A stretch of DNA of 33,892 nucleotides from JBCCMQ01 sp039026235 (GCA_039026235.1 JBCCMQ010000026.1:1-33892); one strand, 5' to 3'; counted from the stretch's first letter, positions 15,009 through 24,286 are shown. The notes: generated by a model from the sequence alone, not told the origin. Numbers and translations: made by a program.

Positions 15009-17921
15009 TCAGCCGAGCGCCGAATTACACCGCGCGCACACCCCGGGATGCTTATGTGTGCCCACGTCCACCAGGATCGTCCAGCAGCGCAGGCATTTCT
15101 TGCCGGGCGCAGGGCGGTAGTCGACTGCGATGCCATCGATATCGGGCAACCGAAACACGCTGTCCGGTGCGGAGGCGTGGCGCAGCTCTATCCCGCTGGT
15201 GATGCAAACATCTTCGAACTCGACCGATTTCAGCGCATCTAGGAGCGCCTGGTCAGCGACATAGACAATCGGGGCCGCTTCGAGTGACGCACCGATGACC
15301 TTTTCAGTCCGCTGAATTTCAAGCGCTGCGGTAACGACGCGGCGCGCGCGCCGGATGCCAGCCCACTTTTCTGCCAAATCCGCATCCTGCCAATCCGCCG
15401 GCGTGGGTGGAATGTCCTGCAGATGGACCGAGCTTTCCGGACCGGGGAAACGTTCCAGCCAAGCCTCTTCCATGGTGAACACCAGGACCGGCGCCAGCCA
15501 TGTCACCAAACGGTGGAACAGGATATCAAGAACGGTCTGGCAGGCCCGGCGGGGCACAGAGTCTTCGGCATCGCAATAGAGCGCGTCCTTGCGGATATCG
15601 AAGTAGAACGCCGAAAGGTCGACTGTCGCAAAGTTGAAAAGCTGACTAAAAACACCCTGGAAATCATAACGGTCGTAGCCCTGGCGCACGACCTGGTCGA
15701 GCTCGGCCACCCGGTGCAGAACCCAGCGTTCCAGCTCTGGCATATCGGCGTGTGCAACCCGATGGTGCTCTTCAAACCCCGCCAGATTGCCCAAGATGAA
15801 ACGCATCGAATTGCGCAGTCGCCGGTAGCTGTCGGCCACGCCTTTCAGGATCTCAGGCCCGATCCTCTGGTCAGAGGTATAGTCCGTCTGCGCCACCCAG
15901 AGCCGCAGGATATCAGCGCCGTACTGGCGCACCACCTCATCCGGGGCAACGATGTTGCCAAGCGATTTGGACATCTTGATGCCCGTCTCGTCCAAGGTGA
16001 AGCCATGGGTCAGAACACCACGGTAGGGCGCCCGCCCCAGCGTTCCGCAGGCCTGCAGCATGGAAGAATGGAACCATCCACGGTGCTGGTCGGTCCCCTC
16101 AAGGTAAAGATCGGCGATACCGTCCTCTGTGCCATCCGCGCGGTCGCGCAACACGAAGGCATGGGTCGAACCGCTGTCGAACCAGACATCGAGGATATCG
16201 TCGACCTTTTCCCAATCGTCCGATGAATAGTCGTTTCCGAGAAAGCGTTCCGTGGCCCCGGGCTGATACCAGGCATCGGCGCCCTCGGTCTCGAAGGCGT
16301 CCAAAATGCGCCGGTTGACCTTTGGATCGCGCAAAAGAAAGTCTGGATCACCGGGCAAGGCGTTTTTCTTCTTAAAACAGGTCAGCGGCACGCCCCAGGC
16401 CCGTTGGCGGCTCAACACCCAATCCGGGCGGGCTTCGATCATCGAATGGAGCCGGTTTCTTCCCGCCTTGGGCGTCCATGTCACCAGCTCATCGATCGAC
16501 GTCAGCGCGCGCGCACGGATGGTGTCTCCATAGCGCCCCTGCCCGTCGTCGATCTGCGTATCGATGGCGGCGAACCATTGTGGAGTGTTCCGGTATATCA
16601 GCGGCGCTTTTGACCGCCACGAATGGGGATAGCTGTGCTTGATCCGTCCGCGGGCCAGCAATCCGCCGACATCGACGAGCTTGTCGATCACGGCGGCATT
16701 GGCATCGCCTTCCTTGCCGTTGTGCTTCAGTATGCGTTTACCGCCGAAGAACGGCAGATCGGCGCGAAAGCTTCCGTCCTCTAGCACATTGTAGGTGATC
16801 ACATCTCCCAGCATGCCGAGATCGCGGTACATCTCAAACTCTTCCATCCCGTGGGAGGGCGCACAATGGACAAAGCCCGTGCCTTCCTCGTCCGAGACGA
16901 AGTCGGCTGCCCGGAAATCGCGGACATCATCCCACTCGCCGCTGGCGCCATCGGCCCCGTTCAGGGGATGGGTCAGGCGGATCTTTGCAAGATCCTCGGC
17001 CGTGATGTCGCAGAGCCTGCGGTACATGTTCGGCTCAAGGCGGGCTTTCGACAGGACATCGCCCGCCCGTTTATCGGCCAGAATGTAGCGGTCGCCGATA
17101 CGCGCCCAGCATTCCTCGGGTCGCCCGGTAACCTGATATAGCCCGTATGAGATGTCGGGTCCGTAAACGACGCCTTTGTTGGATGGCATGGTCCAGGGCG
17201 TGGTCGTCCAGATCACCACAAAGGCACGTTCCAGCGTCACATCGTCGGTGCCGACCACGCGGAATTTAACCCAAACCGTCGGGCTTTCCTTTTCATGGTA
17301 TTCAACCTCGGCCTCGGCTAGCGCGGTTTTTTCCACCGGTGACCAAAGCACCGGCTTTGATCCCTGATAGAGCGTCCCGTTCATGAGGAACTTCATGAAC
17401 TCTTCGGCAATCACCCGTTCGGCATGAAAATCCATGGTCAGGTACGGATCTTCCCACTTGCCGGTGACCCCTAGGCGTTTGAATTCCTCGCGCTGGACGT
17501 CGATCCATCCTTCGGCGAACCGTCGGCATTCCTGACGAAAGTCGACGATGTTAACCTCGTCTTTATTCTTGCCCTTGGCGCGGTATTGCTCTTCGATCTT
17601 CCATTCGATCGGCAAGCCGTGGCAATCCCATCCCGGCACATAGCGGGCGTCGCGTCCCATCATCTGCTGGCTGCGGACCACCATGTCTTTTAGGATCTTG
17701 TTCAGGGCATGCCCGATGTGCAGATGCCCGTTGGCGTAGGGCGGACCGTCATGGAGCGTGAACGGCTCGCGCCCGGATTTCTCGCGCAGGCGGTCGTAGA
17801 CGCCGATGCTGTCCCAACGTTCTAGCCAGCCGGGTTCGCGCTTGGGAAGCCCGGCCCGCATGGCGAAATCGGTCTTCGGAAGTGTGAGGGTATCTTTGTA
17901 GTCAGGAGTATCGGCGCACAT
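15009..17921 (-). CDS. ileS: Isoleucyl-tRNA synthetase
   Basis: Charges tRNA-Ile and edits valine. The 970-residue length fits the bacterial eukaryote-unlike IleRS. HIGH is at 68-71, preceded by TLHDGPPYANGHLH. The editing domain contains WTTTPWTMPSN, and the catalytic KMSKS is at 649-653. The C-terminal zinc finger CLRCW...CARCNSALG is complete, which matches the type usually sensitive to mupirocin rather than the resistant eukaryote-like form. The 256 bases upstream contain a candidate promoter; I saw no T-box leader. Confidence 0.98.
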   Translation of the reverse strand: MCADTPDYKDTLTLPKTDFAMRAGLPKREPGWLERWDSIGVYDRLREKSGREPFTLHDGPPYANGHLHIGHALNKILKDMVVRSQQMMGRDARYVPGWDCHGLPIEWKIEEQYRAKGKNKDEVNIVDFRQECRRFAEGWIDVQREEFKRLGVTGKWEDPYLTMDFHAERVIAEEFMKFLMNGTLYQGSKPVLWSPVEKTALAEAEVEYHEKESPTVWVKFRVVGTDDVTLERAFVVIWTTTPWTMPSNKGVVYGPDISYGLYQVTGRPEECWARIGDRYILADKRAGDVLSKARLEPNMYRRLCDITAEDLAKIRLTHPLNGADGASGEWDDVRDFRAADFVSDEEGTGFVHCAPSHGMEEFEMYRDLGMLGDVITYNVLEDGSFRADLPFFGGKRILKHNGKEGDANAAVIDKLVDVGGLLARGRIKHSYPHSWRSKAPLIYRNTPQWFAAIDTQIDDGQGRYGDTIRARALTSIDELVTWTPKAGRNRLHSMIEARPDWVLSRQRAWGVPLTCFKKKNALPGDPDFLLRDPKVNRRILDAFETEGADAWYQPGATERFLGNDYSSDDWEKVDDILDVWFDSGSTHAFVLRDRADGTEDGIADLYLEGTDQHRGWFHSSMLQACGTLGRAPYRGVLTHGFTLDETGIKMSKSLGNIVAPDEVVRQYGADILRLWVAQTDYTSDQRIGPEILKGVADSYRRLRNSMRFILGNLAGFEEHHRVAHADMPELERWVLHRVAELDQVVRQGYDRYDFQGVFSQLFNFATVDLSAFYFDIRKDALYCDAEDSVPRRACQTVLDILFHRLVTWLAPVLVFTMEEAWLERFPGPESSVHLQDIPPTPADWQDADLAEKWAGIRRARRVVTAALEIQRTEKVIGASLEAAPIVYVADQALLDALKSVEFEDVCITSGIELRHASAPDSVFRLPDIDGIAVDYRPAPGKKCLRCWTILVDVGTHKHPGVCARCNSALG

Positions 17922-18177
17922 CTGTCCGTGTCCAGTTAGTCGATCATGTCTTGGGGTGCGGCTCGGTGCGAAAGGTCATACACCTTGTCCCGGTCGCTCT
18001 TTCTCAGAGCGCCGGGCAGGTAATTCGAAGATCGCGCGCAATCATCAACATCCGCGCATCTATAAGCCCCCGCCCGGACAGCGTAAAGCGGCGAATGCAG
18101 GACGGGCGATTTGCCACTTTGGACCTGAAAATGGACAGGCGAAGGCGCGGTTTTATCCGGCTGCCAATCTCGGCAGG
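17922..18177 (-). other. Intergenic region upstream of ileS
   Basis: This holds no convincing gene. A 5-base stem CTGCC-GAGATT-GGCAG (18161-18176) lies just past the stop of the upstream fusion gene but lacks a clear U-run, so it is a weak terminator at best. A promoter candidate lies around 18059-18087, giving a leader of about 130 bases for ileS. Confidence 0.45.
18059..18087 (-). promoter_or_regulatory. Candidate ileS promoter
   Basis: Reading the minus strand, -35 TTTACG (18087-18082) and -10 TATAGA (18064-18059) are spaced by 17 bases, each with 4 of 6 consensus positions. It is the best sigma70-like match in the gap but not outstanding for a GC-rich genome. Confidence 0.35.
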
Positions 18178-19806
18178 TCAGCCAGTTTCAAAGGCGTTCA
18201 GGTATTCCCATACGCGGCTGATCACCACAGAGCCTTCGCCCACGCCCGATGCGACGCGCTTGACCGATCCGGCGCGCACGTCACCCACGGCGAAAACCCC
18301 CGGGCATGAGGTGGCGTAAACCGATCCTCCGCCGACGTCCGCACCCGTTTTGACAAACCCCTTGGCGTCGAGTTCTACCAGTCCCGACAGCCACCCTGTA
18401 TTCGGCGCGGCGCCGACCATGACAAAAACGGCAGCCGTGTTTAGACGCCAGTCGCGCCCTTCCAGCTTGTCGCGGATTGTTATTGCCGAAAGCTGGTCGT
18501 CTCCATGCAGTTCGCACATCTCGGTCCGGTAATGCAGCGTGATCCGGGGATCGCTTTCAAGACGGCTAAGCAGATAGTCCGACATCGACGCGGCCAGGTT
18601 GGGACCGCGCACCAAGAGATGGACGTGACTTGTTGAGCGTGACAGGAACATGGCCGCCTGCCCGGCCGAGTTTCCCCCACCGATGATCGCAACCTCTGCC
18701 TGCCGGCAGAAGCGTGCTTCGACGTCCGTGGCGGCATAATAGACGCCCGCGCCCTCGAAATGCTGCAGACGGTCGATGGGCAAGCGCCGGTATTGCACCC
18801 CGGTTGCAATCACCATGGACCGCGCGGACAGCTGGTCGCCGTCGTCAAGCGTTACATGGAACAGACCGGCACTGCATTGACGCACTTCCGCCGCCCGGCG
18901 CGGTACCGCGAAGCGGGTGCCAAATTTCATCGCCTGGACCTCTCCGCGCCAGCACAGATCAGCCCCGGATATACCGGTCGGGAAACCCATGTAGTTTTCA
19001 ATGCGGCTGGATGTTCCCGCCTGCCCGCCGATGGTCAAATCTTCGACAACAAGTGCTTTGAGACCTTCGGCCCCGGCGTAGACGCCCGCGGCAATTCCGG
19101 AAGGACCGCCGCCGACGATAAGAACGTCAAAAGTCTCGTCTCCGCTGATATCGACATCGAGACCAAATGTGCGCGCCACTGTACGCAGACTTGGGTCCTG
19201 CATAACCGACGCCTCGCCGAGGATAACCGCAGGCGTACCCACGTCGATACCGCATCTTTGTGCGACTTGCGCCGCTGCAGAACTGTCCGGGGCCAGTTCG
19301 CGCACTGGGATCCGGTTGCGCCCGGCAAAGGCCGCGATCTGCCGGATGCGACGGTCGCTGTCGCCACCCCAAAGCGTAAGACCGGTCTGATTTGACTCAA
19401 TCATGCGCCGGCGGCGTGCCGAAAAGACCGTGACGATGATATCGCTCATCTCTGGGATTTGAGACATCAACTCCAGCATATCTTCCCGGTCCACGACCAG
19501 AAGCTTGGTTGGTTGAAGTGTACGCATGGCCAGAAGGTGCTGCCCCCCCTGAAGAAAGCCGATCTCGCCCAGAAACTGCCCCGGACCCAGTGTCGCGACG
19601 CCATATCGCCCTCCGGTCAAAGGATCATAGCCTGCCACTTCGCCCTCAAGCACATAGATGAAGCTGTCCACCGGGCTACCGAAATCGACAACGTTGTGAC
19701 CTTCAGGAAATTCCTGGATTTCGCCCAGCTTGTGCATTCTGGCGATATGATCATCGTGCAGCGGTGTGCGCACCATTGTGGCAAGATCTTGGGCCAGGCT
19801 TTCCAT
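18178..19806 (-). CDS. CRP-like domain fused to thioredoxin-reductase-like flavoprotein lacking the CxxC
   Basis: The 542-residue protein has three parts. Residues ~15-135 form a cyclic-nucleotide-binding-like jelly roll (LEGEVAGYDPLTGG, GPGQFLGEIGFLQGGQ), but the phosphate-binding Arg-Ala pattern is replaced by HLLAMRT. Residues ~140-220 look like a degenerate glutaredoxin-type fold with no CxxC. Residues ~225-542 form an NAD(P)H/FAD reductase: FAD motif VGGGPSG (231-237), NADPH motif IGGGNSA (375-381) and the terminal FAVGDV (505-510). The E. coli TrxB active-site CATC aligns with AATD (358-361), so disulfide reduction by the usual route is not possible. It could be a ferredoxin/flavodoxin reductase-like or sensing enzyme. 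No signal peptide; probably cytoplasmic. Confidence 0.85.
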   Translation of the reverse strand: MESLAQDLATMVRTPLHDDHIARMHKLGEIQEFPEGHNVVDFGSPVDSFIYVLEGEVAGYDPLTGGRYGVATLGPGQFLGEIGFLQGGQHLLAMRTLQPTKLLVVDREDMLELMSQIPEMSDIIVTVFSARRRRMIESNQTGLTLWGGDSDRRIRQIAAFAGRNRIPVRELAPDSSAAAQVAQRCGIDVGTPAVILGEASVMQDPSLRTVARTFGLDVDISGDETFDVLIVGGGPSGIAAGVYAGAEGLKALVVEDLTIGGQAGTSSRIENYMGFPTGISGADLCWRGEVQAMKFGTRFAVPRRAAEVRQCSAGLFHVTLDDGDQLSARSMVIATGVQYRRLPIDRLQHFEGAGVYYAATDVEARFCRQAEVAIIGGGNSAGQAAMFLSRSTSHVHLLVRGPNLAASMSDYLLSRLESDPRITLHYRTEMCELHGDDQLSAITIRDKLEGRDWRLNTAAVFVMVGAAPNTGWLSGLVELDAKGFVKTGADVGGGSVYATSCPGVFAVGDVRAGSVKRVASGVGEGSVVISRVWEYLNAFETG

Positions 19807-19909
19807 TTCGTTCTCCGATTTCCCTGGGTGCAGCGGACTTCAGATCGCTAGATAGGCCAGCTTTAGGGTCGTGTCGCGATTTTTGCGGTGCCGATCCGAC
19901 CGACCGGGC

Positions 19910-20905
19910 TCAGGACGGACCACGACCGCCGGAAAACACGCCACTCAGCGCCCGTCCAACCAGGGCGGACACGGACGGCCGGGACAGGACGTTGAAGGGA
20001 AGCGGTCTACAAACCTCCATCGCCGCAACGCCCACCCGCGCCGTCAATGCGCCGTTCACCAAGCCTTCTCCGAACCTTCGCGTGAACTTTGACAGAACAC
20101 TGCCACCGGCGACCGACGACAGCATATCGTCGCCCACAGCCACAAGGCCCGTGGCCGCCAGATGACCAAGGACCGTGCGGGTCAGCCGCCACGCGCCCAA
20201 AGTGCCCGCCCGTCCTCCGTATATCTCGGCAATGCGCCGGATCATGCGCAGATTGGCGAAGAGCGCTGCCGCAACGTCAGCTAGGGCCAGCGGCACCAGG
20301 GCCGTGATCGTCGCGACCTGGCGGGTCGCTGCCTCGATTTCCGCTTCAACCCGCCGGTCGAGCGCCTCAAGAAGCGTGCGTTCCGTCACCGCAAGCAGCG
20401 TATCCGCGTCTACGCTGTCTTCCGCCTTTTCCCGAAGGTTAGCAAAGGCCCAGCGCGTGTCGGGACGGTCACCGTAGAAGAGTTTGAGGCTCGCAACCAA
20501 TGCGCGGGCGTTCGCGATATCGCCGCCCTGCGTACGTTCCGCTTGGCCGCGCAGTTCGTCGATACGCCGCAAGCGCACAAGCGACGCGATCTCTCGCAGG
20601 CAGACCAGAAGCAAGCAGAACCCAAAGACCGAAATCAAAGCCACGCTTGCCCAGCCAAGTGCAGCGTTCCGCGCCAAAAGCCCAGTGGCAAAATCCCAGA
20701 TCGCGATGCTGGCTGCGAAGATGATCAGCGCGCCCAGACTGCCCCAGAACCAGCGTGACAAAGCGGAAGCGGGCCGTGCACCGAGCCGGATCACGGTCTC
20801 CATGGGCTGTCCCCTTGGCAGCGCCTTTTCGGGCTGAGGTGCCACTGCGGGGCTTGTGGTCGGACCATCAACCTCGACCACCACGGGACCTGATGTTTCG
20901 TTCAA
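19910..20905 (-). CDS. YcjF-like membrane protein (TIGR01620/DUF697)
   Basis: A 331-residue membrane protein. It has a proline/valine-rich cytoplasmic-type N-terminus, two adjacent membrane helices at about 54-75 and 82-104, then a long mostly helical domain of DUF697 type with LVPLALADVAAALFANLRMIRRIAEIYGG and a C-terminal small-residue-rich region. It is the expected partner of YcjX, directly upstream; the YcjX stop and this ATG overlap (20902-20905). In gammaproteobacteria the pair belongs to the phage-shock regulon, but no psp genes occur here. The molecular function is not settled. Confidence 0.85.
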   Translation of the reverse strand: MNETSGPVVVEVDGPTTSPAVAPQPEKALPRGQPMETVIRLGARPASALSRWFWGSLGALIIFAASIAIWDFATGLLARNAALGWASVALISVFGFCLLLVCLREIASLVRLRRIDELRGQAERTQGGDIANARALVASLKLFYGDRPDTRWAFANLREKAEDSVDADTLLAVTERTLLEALDRRVEAEIEAATRQVATITALVPLALADVAAALFANLRMIRRIAEIYGGRAGTLGAWRLTRTVLGHLAATGLVAVGDDMLSSVAGGSVLSKFTRRFGEGLVNGALTARVGVAAMEVCRPLPFNVLSRPSVSALVGRALSGVFSGGRGPS

Positions 20906-22326
20906 AGCAAATCTCCGATCAGAAATTCGGTCGCACGATCCAGACGTATGTGAGGTGGGCCGTCGTCCCGACCCAGGCTCAGCGGCTGGGGCACGAACTG
21001 CAATACCTGAAGTGTACCGTCCGGCCAGTTCTCGGCACCGCCGCGAGTGGCCGCAAGAACCTCGGACCCAGAGGCCGGCAATGCGCCCGGGAATGCCGCG
21101 ACTGGTTTTTCTCGTCCCGGTACGCGCCCGATGACCATATCAAGTTTTCGGCCGTTCTCGGTGCGGGTCTCTTCGGTGGTGGCGCGCAAGGCCGAGATCG
21201 CCATGGCCGCGGTCCGGGCGCCAGCGAAATCCGCACGGTCACGCGCATCCTTTAACAGGACCTCCATGATCTCGGTCATGGCGCCATGCTGGGATGAATG
21301 CAGTCGATCGGCCTTGGTGGCGGCAAAAAGGATGCGCTCAACCCGCCGGCCCAGAAAAAGCTGTTTCAGAAAAGCGTTTCGGCCTGGCTTGAAGGCGGCC
21401 AGGATGCCCGACATCGCCGCGACCAGATCGGCGGTCGCGCGCGGCCCGCGTGCCAGGGCGCCAAGCGTGTCGGCCAGAACGACCTGACGGTCGATTCTGC
21501 TCAGATGATCCCGGAAAAACGGGACAGCGACCTGCGACTTATAGGCTTCGAAACGCCGCTCCATCTCGCGCGCTAGCGACCCACGGGGTGATGCCGCCTT
21601 CGGCAGTGGCGCAAAGGTCAGCACCGGTGCACCGGCCAGATCGCCGGGCAACAGGAAGCGTCCGGGCGTTAAATTGTAGTAACCCGCCTCGCGAGCTGCA
21701 TTTAGGTAGGTCGTGAAGGCCGTCGCGAGGTCCTTGGCGTGCACCTCGTCCAAAGGTGCCGTCGGATTTATCGTCGCAAGGGTGGCTCGAAACTCTGCCC
21801 CCTCGGCGCGCGCATCGATGTCAGCGAGAACTTTTTCGGACCATTCGCCGTATCGGAGCGAAAGCAGCCCCAGATCGAGCAACCACTCTCCGGGATAGTC
21901 CACGATGTCGAGGTGGAGCCGCCTCGGCCCTTTCAGGGTGCCGATCAACCCGCCCGGCTGCAGCCGGAGGGACAGCCGCAACTCGCTGACTGACCGCGTA
22001 CTTTCGGGCCAGAAAGGCGCGGCCGCCGTCAGCGCACCGTAATGCGCCTCGTAATCGAACCTCGGCAGGGTGTCATCGGGCTGGGGCTGTAGAAAGGCCG
22101 CCGCAATCCGTCCTTCCGCCTGGGCGCTCAGCGCGTCCATCTTGCCGCGTGCAAGAAGGTTGGCCACCAGACCGGTGATAAAGACAGTCTTCCCGGCGCG
22201 GCTGAGACCGGTGACGCCAAGGCGCACTGTGGGCTCGAAAAGGGCTTCCTGGAATGCGCCGCCGACACCTTCCACGGTTCGCGCCACGCCGTCTGCAAGG
22301 TCGCTAAGCCGCACTGATTGCCCCAC
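20902..22326 (-). CDS. ycjX: YcjX-family P-loop GTPase-like protein
   Basis: A 474-residue protein of the DUF463/YcjX family with the P-loop GLSRAGKT at 40-47 and HLDIVDYPGEWLLDLGLL (a Walker B-like DxPG) around 133-150. Later the family pattern LFAATKADRLHSSQH (NKxD-like TKAD) supports nucleotide binding. No membrane segment is obvious, so it probably associates with YcjF at the membrane. It forms a two-gene unit with the ycjF-like gene by a 4-base overlap and is divergent from truA. Its physiological role is not certain. Confidence 0.9.
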   Translation of the reverse strand: MGQSVRLSDLADGVARTVEGVGGAFQEALFEPTVRLGVTGLSRAGKTVFITGLVANLLARGKMDALSAQAEGRIAAAFLQPQPDDTLPRFDYEAHYGALTAAAPFWPESTRSVSELRLSLRLQPGGLIGTLKGPRRLHLDIVDYPGEWLLDLGLLSLRYGEWSEKVLADIDARAEGAEFRATLATINPTAPLDEVHAKDLATAFTTYLNAAREAGYYNLTPGRFLLPGDLAGAPVLTFAPLPKAASPRGSLAREMERRFEAYKSQVAVPFFRDHLSRIDRQVVLADTLGALARGPRATADLVAAMSGILAAFKPGRNAFLKQLFLGRRVERILFAATKADRLHSSQHGAMTEIMEVLLKDARDRADFAGARTAAMAISALRATTEETRTENGRKLDMVIGRVPGREKPVAAFPGALPASGSEVLAATRGGAENWPDGTLQVLQFVPQPLSLGRDDGPPHIRLDRATEFLIGDLL

Positions 22327-22418
22327 TCGTTTGGTCGTTCTTGCGCGCCAACATAGGGATGCCGCCCTAGCGCCGCTAGGGCCATTGAAGTTCTACCATG
22401 GCGCGTCTAACGGAAGGC

Positions 22419-23210
22419 ATGCCCCGCTATGCGCTCAAAATTGAATACCACGGCGCCGCTTTTTCCGGATGGCAGGCGCAGGCAGATGTGCCAAGCGTTC
22501 AAGGCAAGGTTGAAGCGGCGCTTCGGCAACTGGATGCCTCGGTCGACCGTATAGCTGCGGCCGGGCGCACGGATGCGGGCGTGCATGCGACGGGCCAGGT
22601 TGCCCATGTGGATATGAGCCGCGCCTGGGATCCTTTCAGACTGTCCGAGGCCCTGAACTTTCACCTGAAGCCCGCGCCGGTTGCAGTCTTGGCCGCGGCC
22701 AAGGTCGCGCCCGACTGGCATGCGCGCTTCTCAGCCCAGGAAAGGCGGTATAGCTACCGGATCATTTGCCGCCGGGCGCCGCTTGCGTTTGCGGCTGGCA
22801 CTGCCTGGCACGTGCGGCGGCCCCTTGACGTCGACGCCATGCAGGCGGCCGGTCGTCACTTGATCGGACAGCATGACTTCACCACTTTCAGATCATCGAT
22901 CTGCCAGGCGAAATCACCCGTTAAGACCATCGATGCCATCGAATTTGACGCCATGCACTGTACCGGCGGTTCAGAAATCGTGGCCCGATTCCGGGCGCGC
23001 AGCTTTTTGCACCATCAGGTCCGAAGCATAATCGGCACCCTGGAACGGGTGGGCGCCGGTGCTTGGCCTGCGGAACGTGTCCGCGACGCGCTGGTCGCCG
23101 CCGACCGCGCCGCTTGCGGACCTGTTGCACCGGCCGATGGGCTGGTTCTGACCGGCGTGTCCTATCCCGAAGATCCATTCAAGGCCGACACCGCCCCATC
23201 ATCGCCTTAA
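22419..23210 (+). CDS. truA: tRNA pseudouridine(38-40) synthase TruA
   Basis: Modifies U38-U40 in the anticodon arm of many tRNAs. The start MPRYALKIEYHGAAFSGWQ is the standard TruA beginning, so I place it at 22419; an in-frame ATG at 22398 adds seven unlike residues and cannot be excluded because neither has an ideal ribosome site. With this start it has 263 residues. The catalytic aspartate is in AAAGRTDAGVHATGQVAH, with LIGQHDFTTFRSSICQAKSP and FLHHQVRSIIGTLERVG (residues near 190-210) following. It is alone on the plus strand between ycjX and the metal transporter. Confidence 0.96.
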   Translation: MPRYALKIEYHGAAFSGWQAQADVPSVQGKVEAALRQLDASVDRIAAAGRTDAGVHATGQVAHVDMSRAWDPFRLSEALNFHLKPAPVAVLAAAKVAPDWHARFSAQERRYSYRIICRRAPLAFAAGTAWHVRRPLDVDAMQAAGRHLIGQHDFTTFRSSICQAKSPVKTIDAIEFDAMHCTGGSEIVARFRARSFLHHQVRSIIGTLERVGAGAWPAERVRDALVAADRAACGPVAPADGLVLTGVSYPEDPFKADTAPSSP

Positions 23211-23242
23211 CTTTTTGTGATTGAGAGTCAGTCGCAAGAACA

Positions 23243-23279
23243 TTGACAAGTTGCGAATGGTTCTCATATTCATTCTCAT
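23243..23279 (+). promoter_or_regulatory. Promoter with overlapping Fur-family-like operator for the metal transporter
   Basis: TTGACA (23243-23248) is a perfect -35 with a 16-base spacer to CATATT (23265-23270). TTCTCAT occurs twice at 23261-23267 and 23273-23279 (period 12), over the -10. Read on the minus strand, 23277-23259 agrees with the classical Fur consensus at 12 of 19 positions by hand count. A metal-bound Fur/Mur-type repressor would block this promoter. Which metalloregulator acts is inferred. Confidence 0.55.
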
Positions 23280-23308
23280 ACAACGAAAACTGACGATGTG
23301 GGCTTGAG

Positions 23309-24274
23309 ATGAGGATAAATCGACGCACGATGATGGCCAGCATATTGGCTGCTGCGGCGATGCCGGGTTTCCGCCCCGCATTCGCAAGCGATTTGCCAGA
23401 TGTTGTGGTCACGACCGGCATGATAGCCGACGCCGTTCGCCAGGTGGGCAAGGATGTGGTTTCGGTGACCGCACTCATGGGACCGGGTATTGATCCCCAC
23501 GCGTATCGCCAGACGCGTACCGATATCGTGGCGCTGACCCGTGCGGACGCCGTACTGTGGCACGGGCTGTTTCTCGAAGCGCAAATGGAACAGTTCTTGC
23601 TGGATCTGGCCGCGCGCCGACCGGTGACCGCAGTTGCGGAAAAACTGCCGAAAGATCTGCTGATTTCCGACGCTGAATACGACGGCCGATTTGATCCGCA
23701 TGTTTGGATGGATCCTGCGCTATGGGATCTGGTGGTGGCCGAGGTTGCGGGCGCGCTGACCGCATTGCGCCCGGACCTGTCCGACACGATCGACACCAAT
23801 TCCGCCGCCCATCGGGCCGAGATCGCCCGGTTAGACGCATATTCTGCGGAGGTTCTGACCTCGGTTCCGGCTGAACGACGCGTTCTTGTCACGGCCCATG
23901 ACGCCTTTGGCTACTTTGGCGCGGCCTACGGTTTTGAGGTCTTGGGCATTCAGGGCATATCGACCGCCAGTGAAGCCGGCCTCGCACGGATATCAGAGCT
24001 TGTGGACATGCTGGTCCAGCGCAGGATCGGCGCGGTTTTTGTGGAAAGCTCTGTGTCCGACCGAAACGTCCGTGCGCTTGTGGAAGGTGCCGCCGCACAG
24101 GGCCATCAGGTCGCGATCGGCGGCAGCCTGTTCTCAGACGCAATGGGACCGGCCGGCACCTATGAGGGCACATACCTCGGCATGATTGACCACAATGTGA
24201 CGACCATCGCCTCGGCACTTGGCGGCCACGTTCCCGAACGCGGGATGGACGGCCGTCTTTCGGCAGGACTTTAG
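23309..24274 (+). CDS. Metal ABC transporter substrate-binding protein (TroA/ZnuA family, Mn/Zn)
   Basis: Periplasmic receptor of 321 residues for a divalent metal, in the TroA cluster of binding proteins. Metal ligands by comparison with TroA are H64 (GIDPHAY), H131 (FDPHVWMDP), H197 (TAHDAFGYF) and D277 (LFSDAMG). The third ligand is His, as in TroA, not Glu as in PsaA/SitA, so manganese or zinc cannot be told apart. The N-terminus MRINRRTMMASILAAAAMPG has paired arginines before the hydrophobic core and an AFA cleavage site near 26, resembling a Tat signal. It heads a four-gene operon and follows a Fur-like operator. Confidence 0.92.
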   Translation: MRINRRTMMASILAAAAMPGFRPAFASDLPDVVVTTGMIADAVRQVGKDVVSVTALMGPGIDPHAYRQTRTDIVALTRADAVLWHGLFLEAQMEQFLLDLAARRPVTAVAEKLPKDLLISDAEYDGRFDPHVWMDPALWDLVVAEVAGALTALRPDLSDTIDTNSAAHRAEIARLDAYSAEVLTSVPAERRVLVTAHDAFGYFGAAYGFEVLGIQGISTASEAGLARISELVDMLVQRRIGAVFVESSVSDRNVRALVEGAAAQGHQVAIGGSLFSDAMGPAGTYEGTYLGMIDHNVTTIASALGGHVPERGMDGRLSAGL

Positions 24275-24286
24275 AGGGCTTTTACA

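Noticed and set aside
18161..18176. Intrinsic terminator after the reductase-like fusion gene
   Set aside because: Stem is only 5 base pairs and the following minus-strand sequence lacks a U tract.
17922..18177. T-box or other leader for ileS
   Set aside because: No T-box sequence or long paired stem; not expected in Alphaproteobacteria.
22398..22418. Upstream ATG as start of truA
   Set aside because: Adds seven residues not found in the standard TruA N-terminus; kept only as an alternative.
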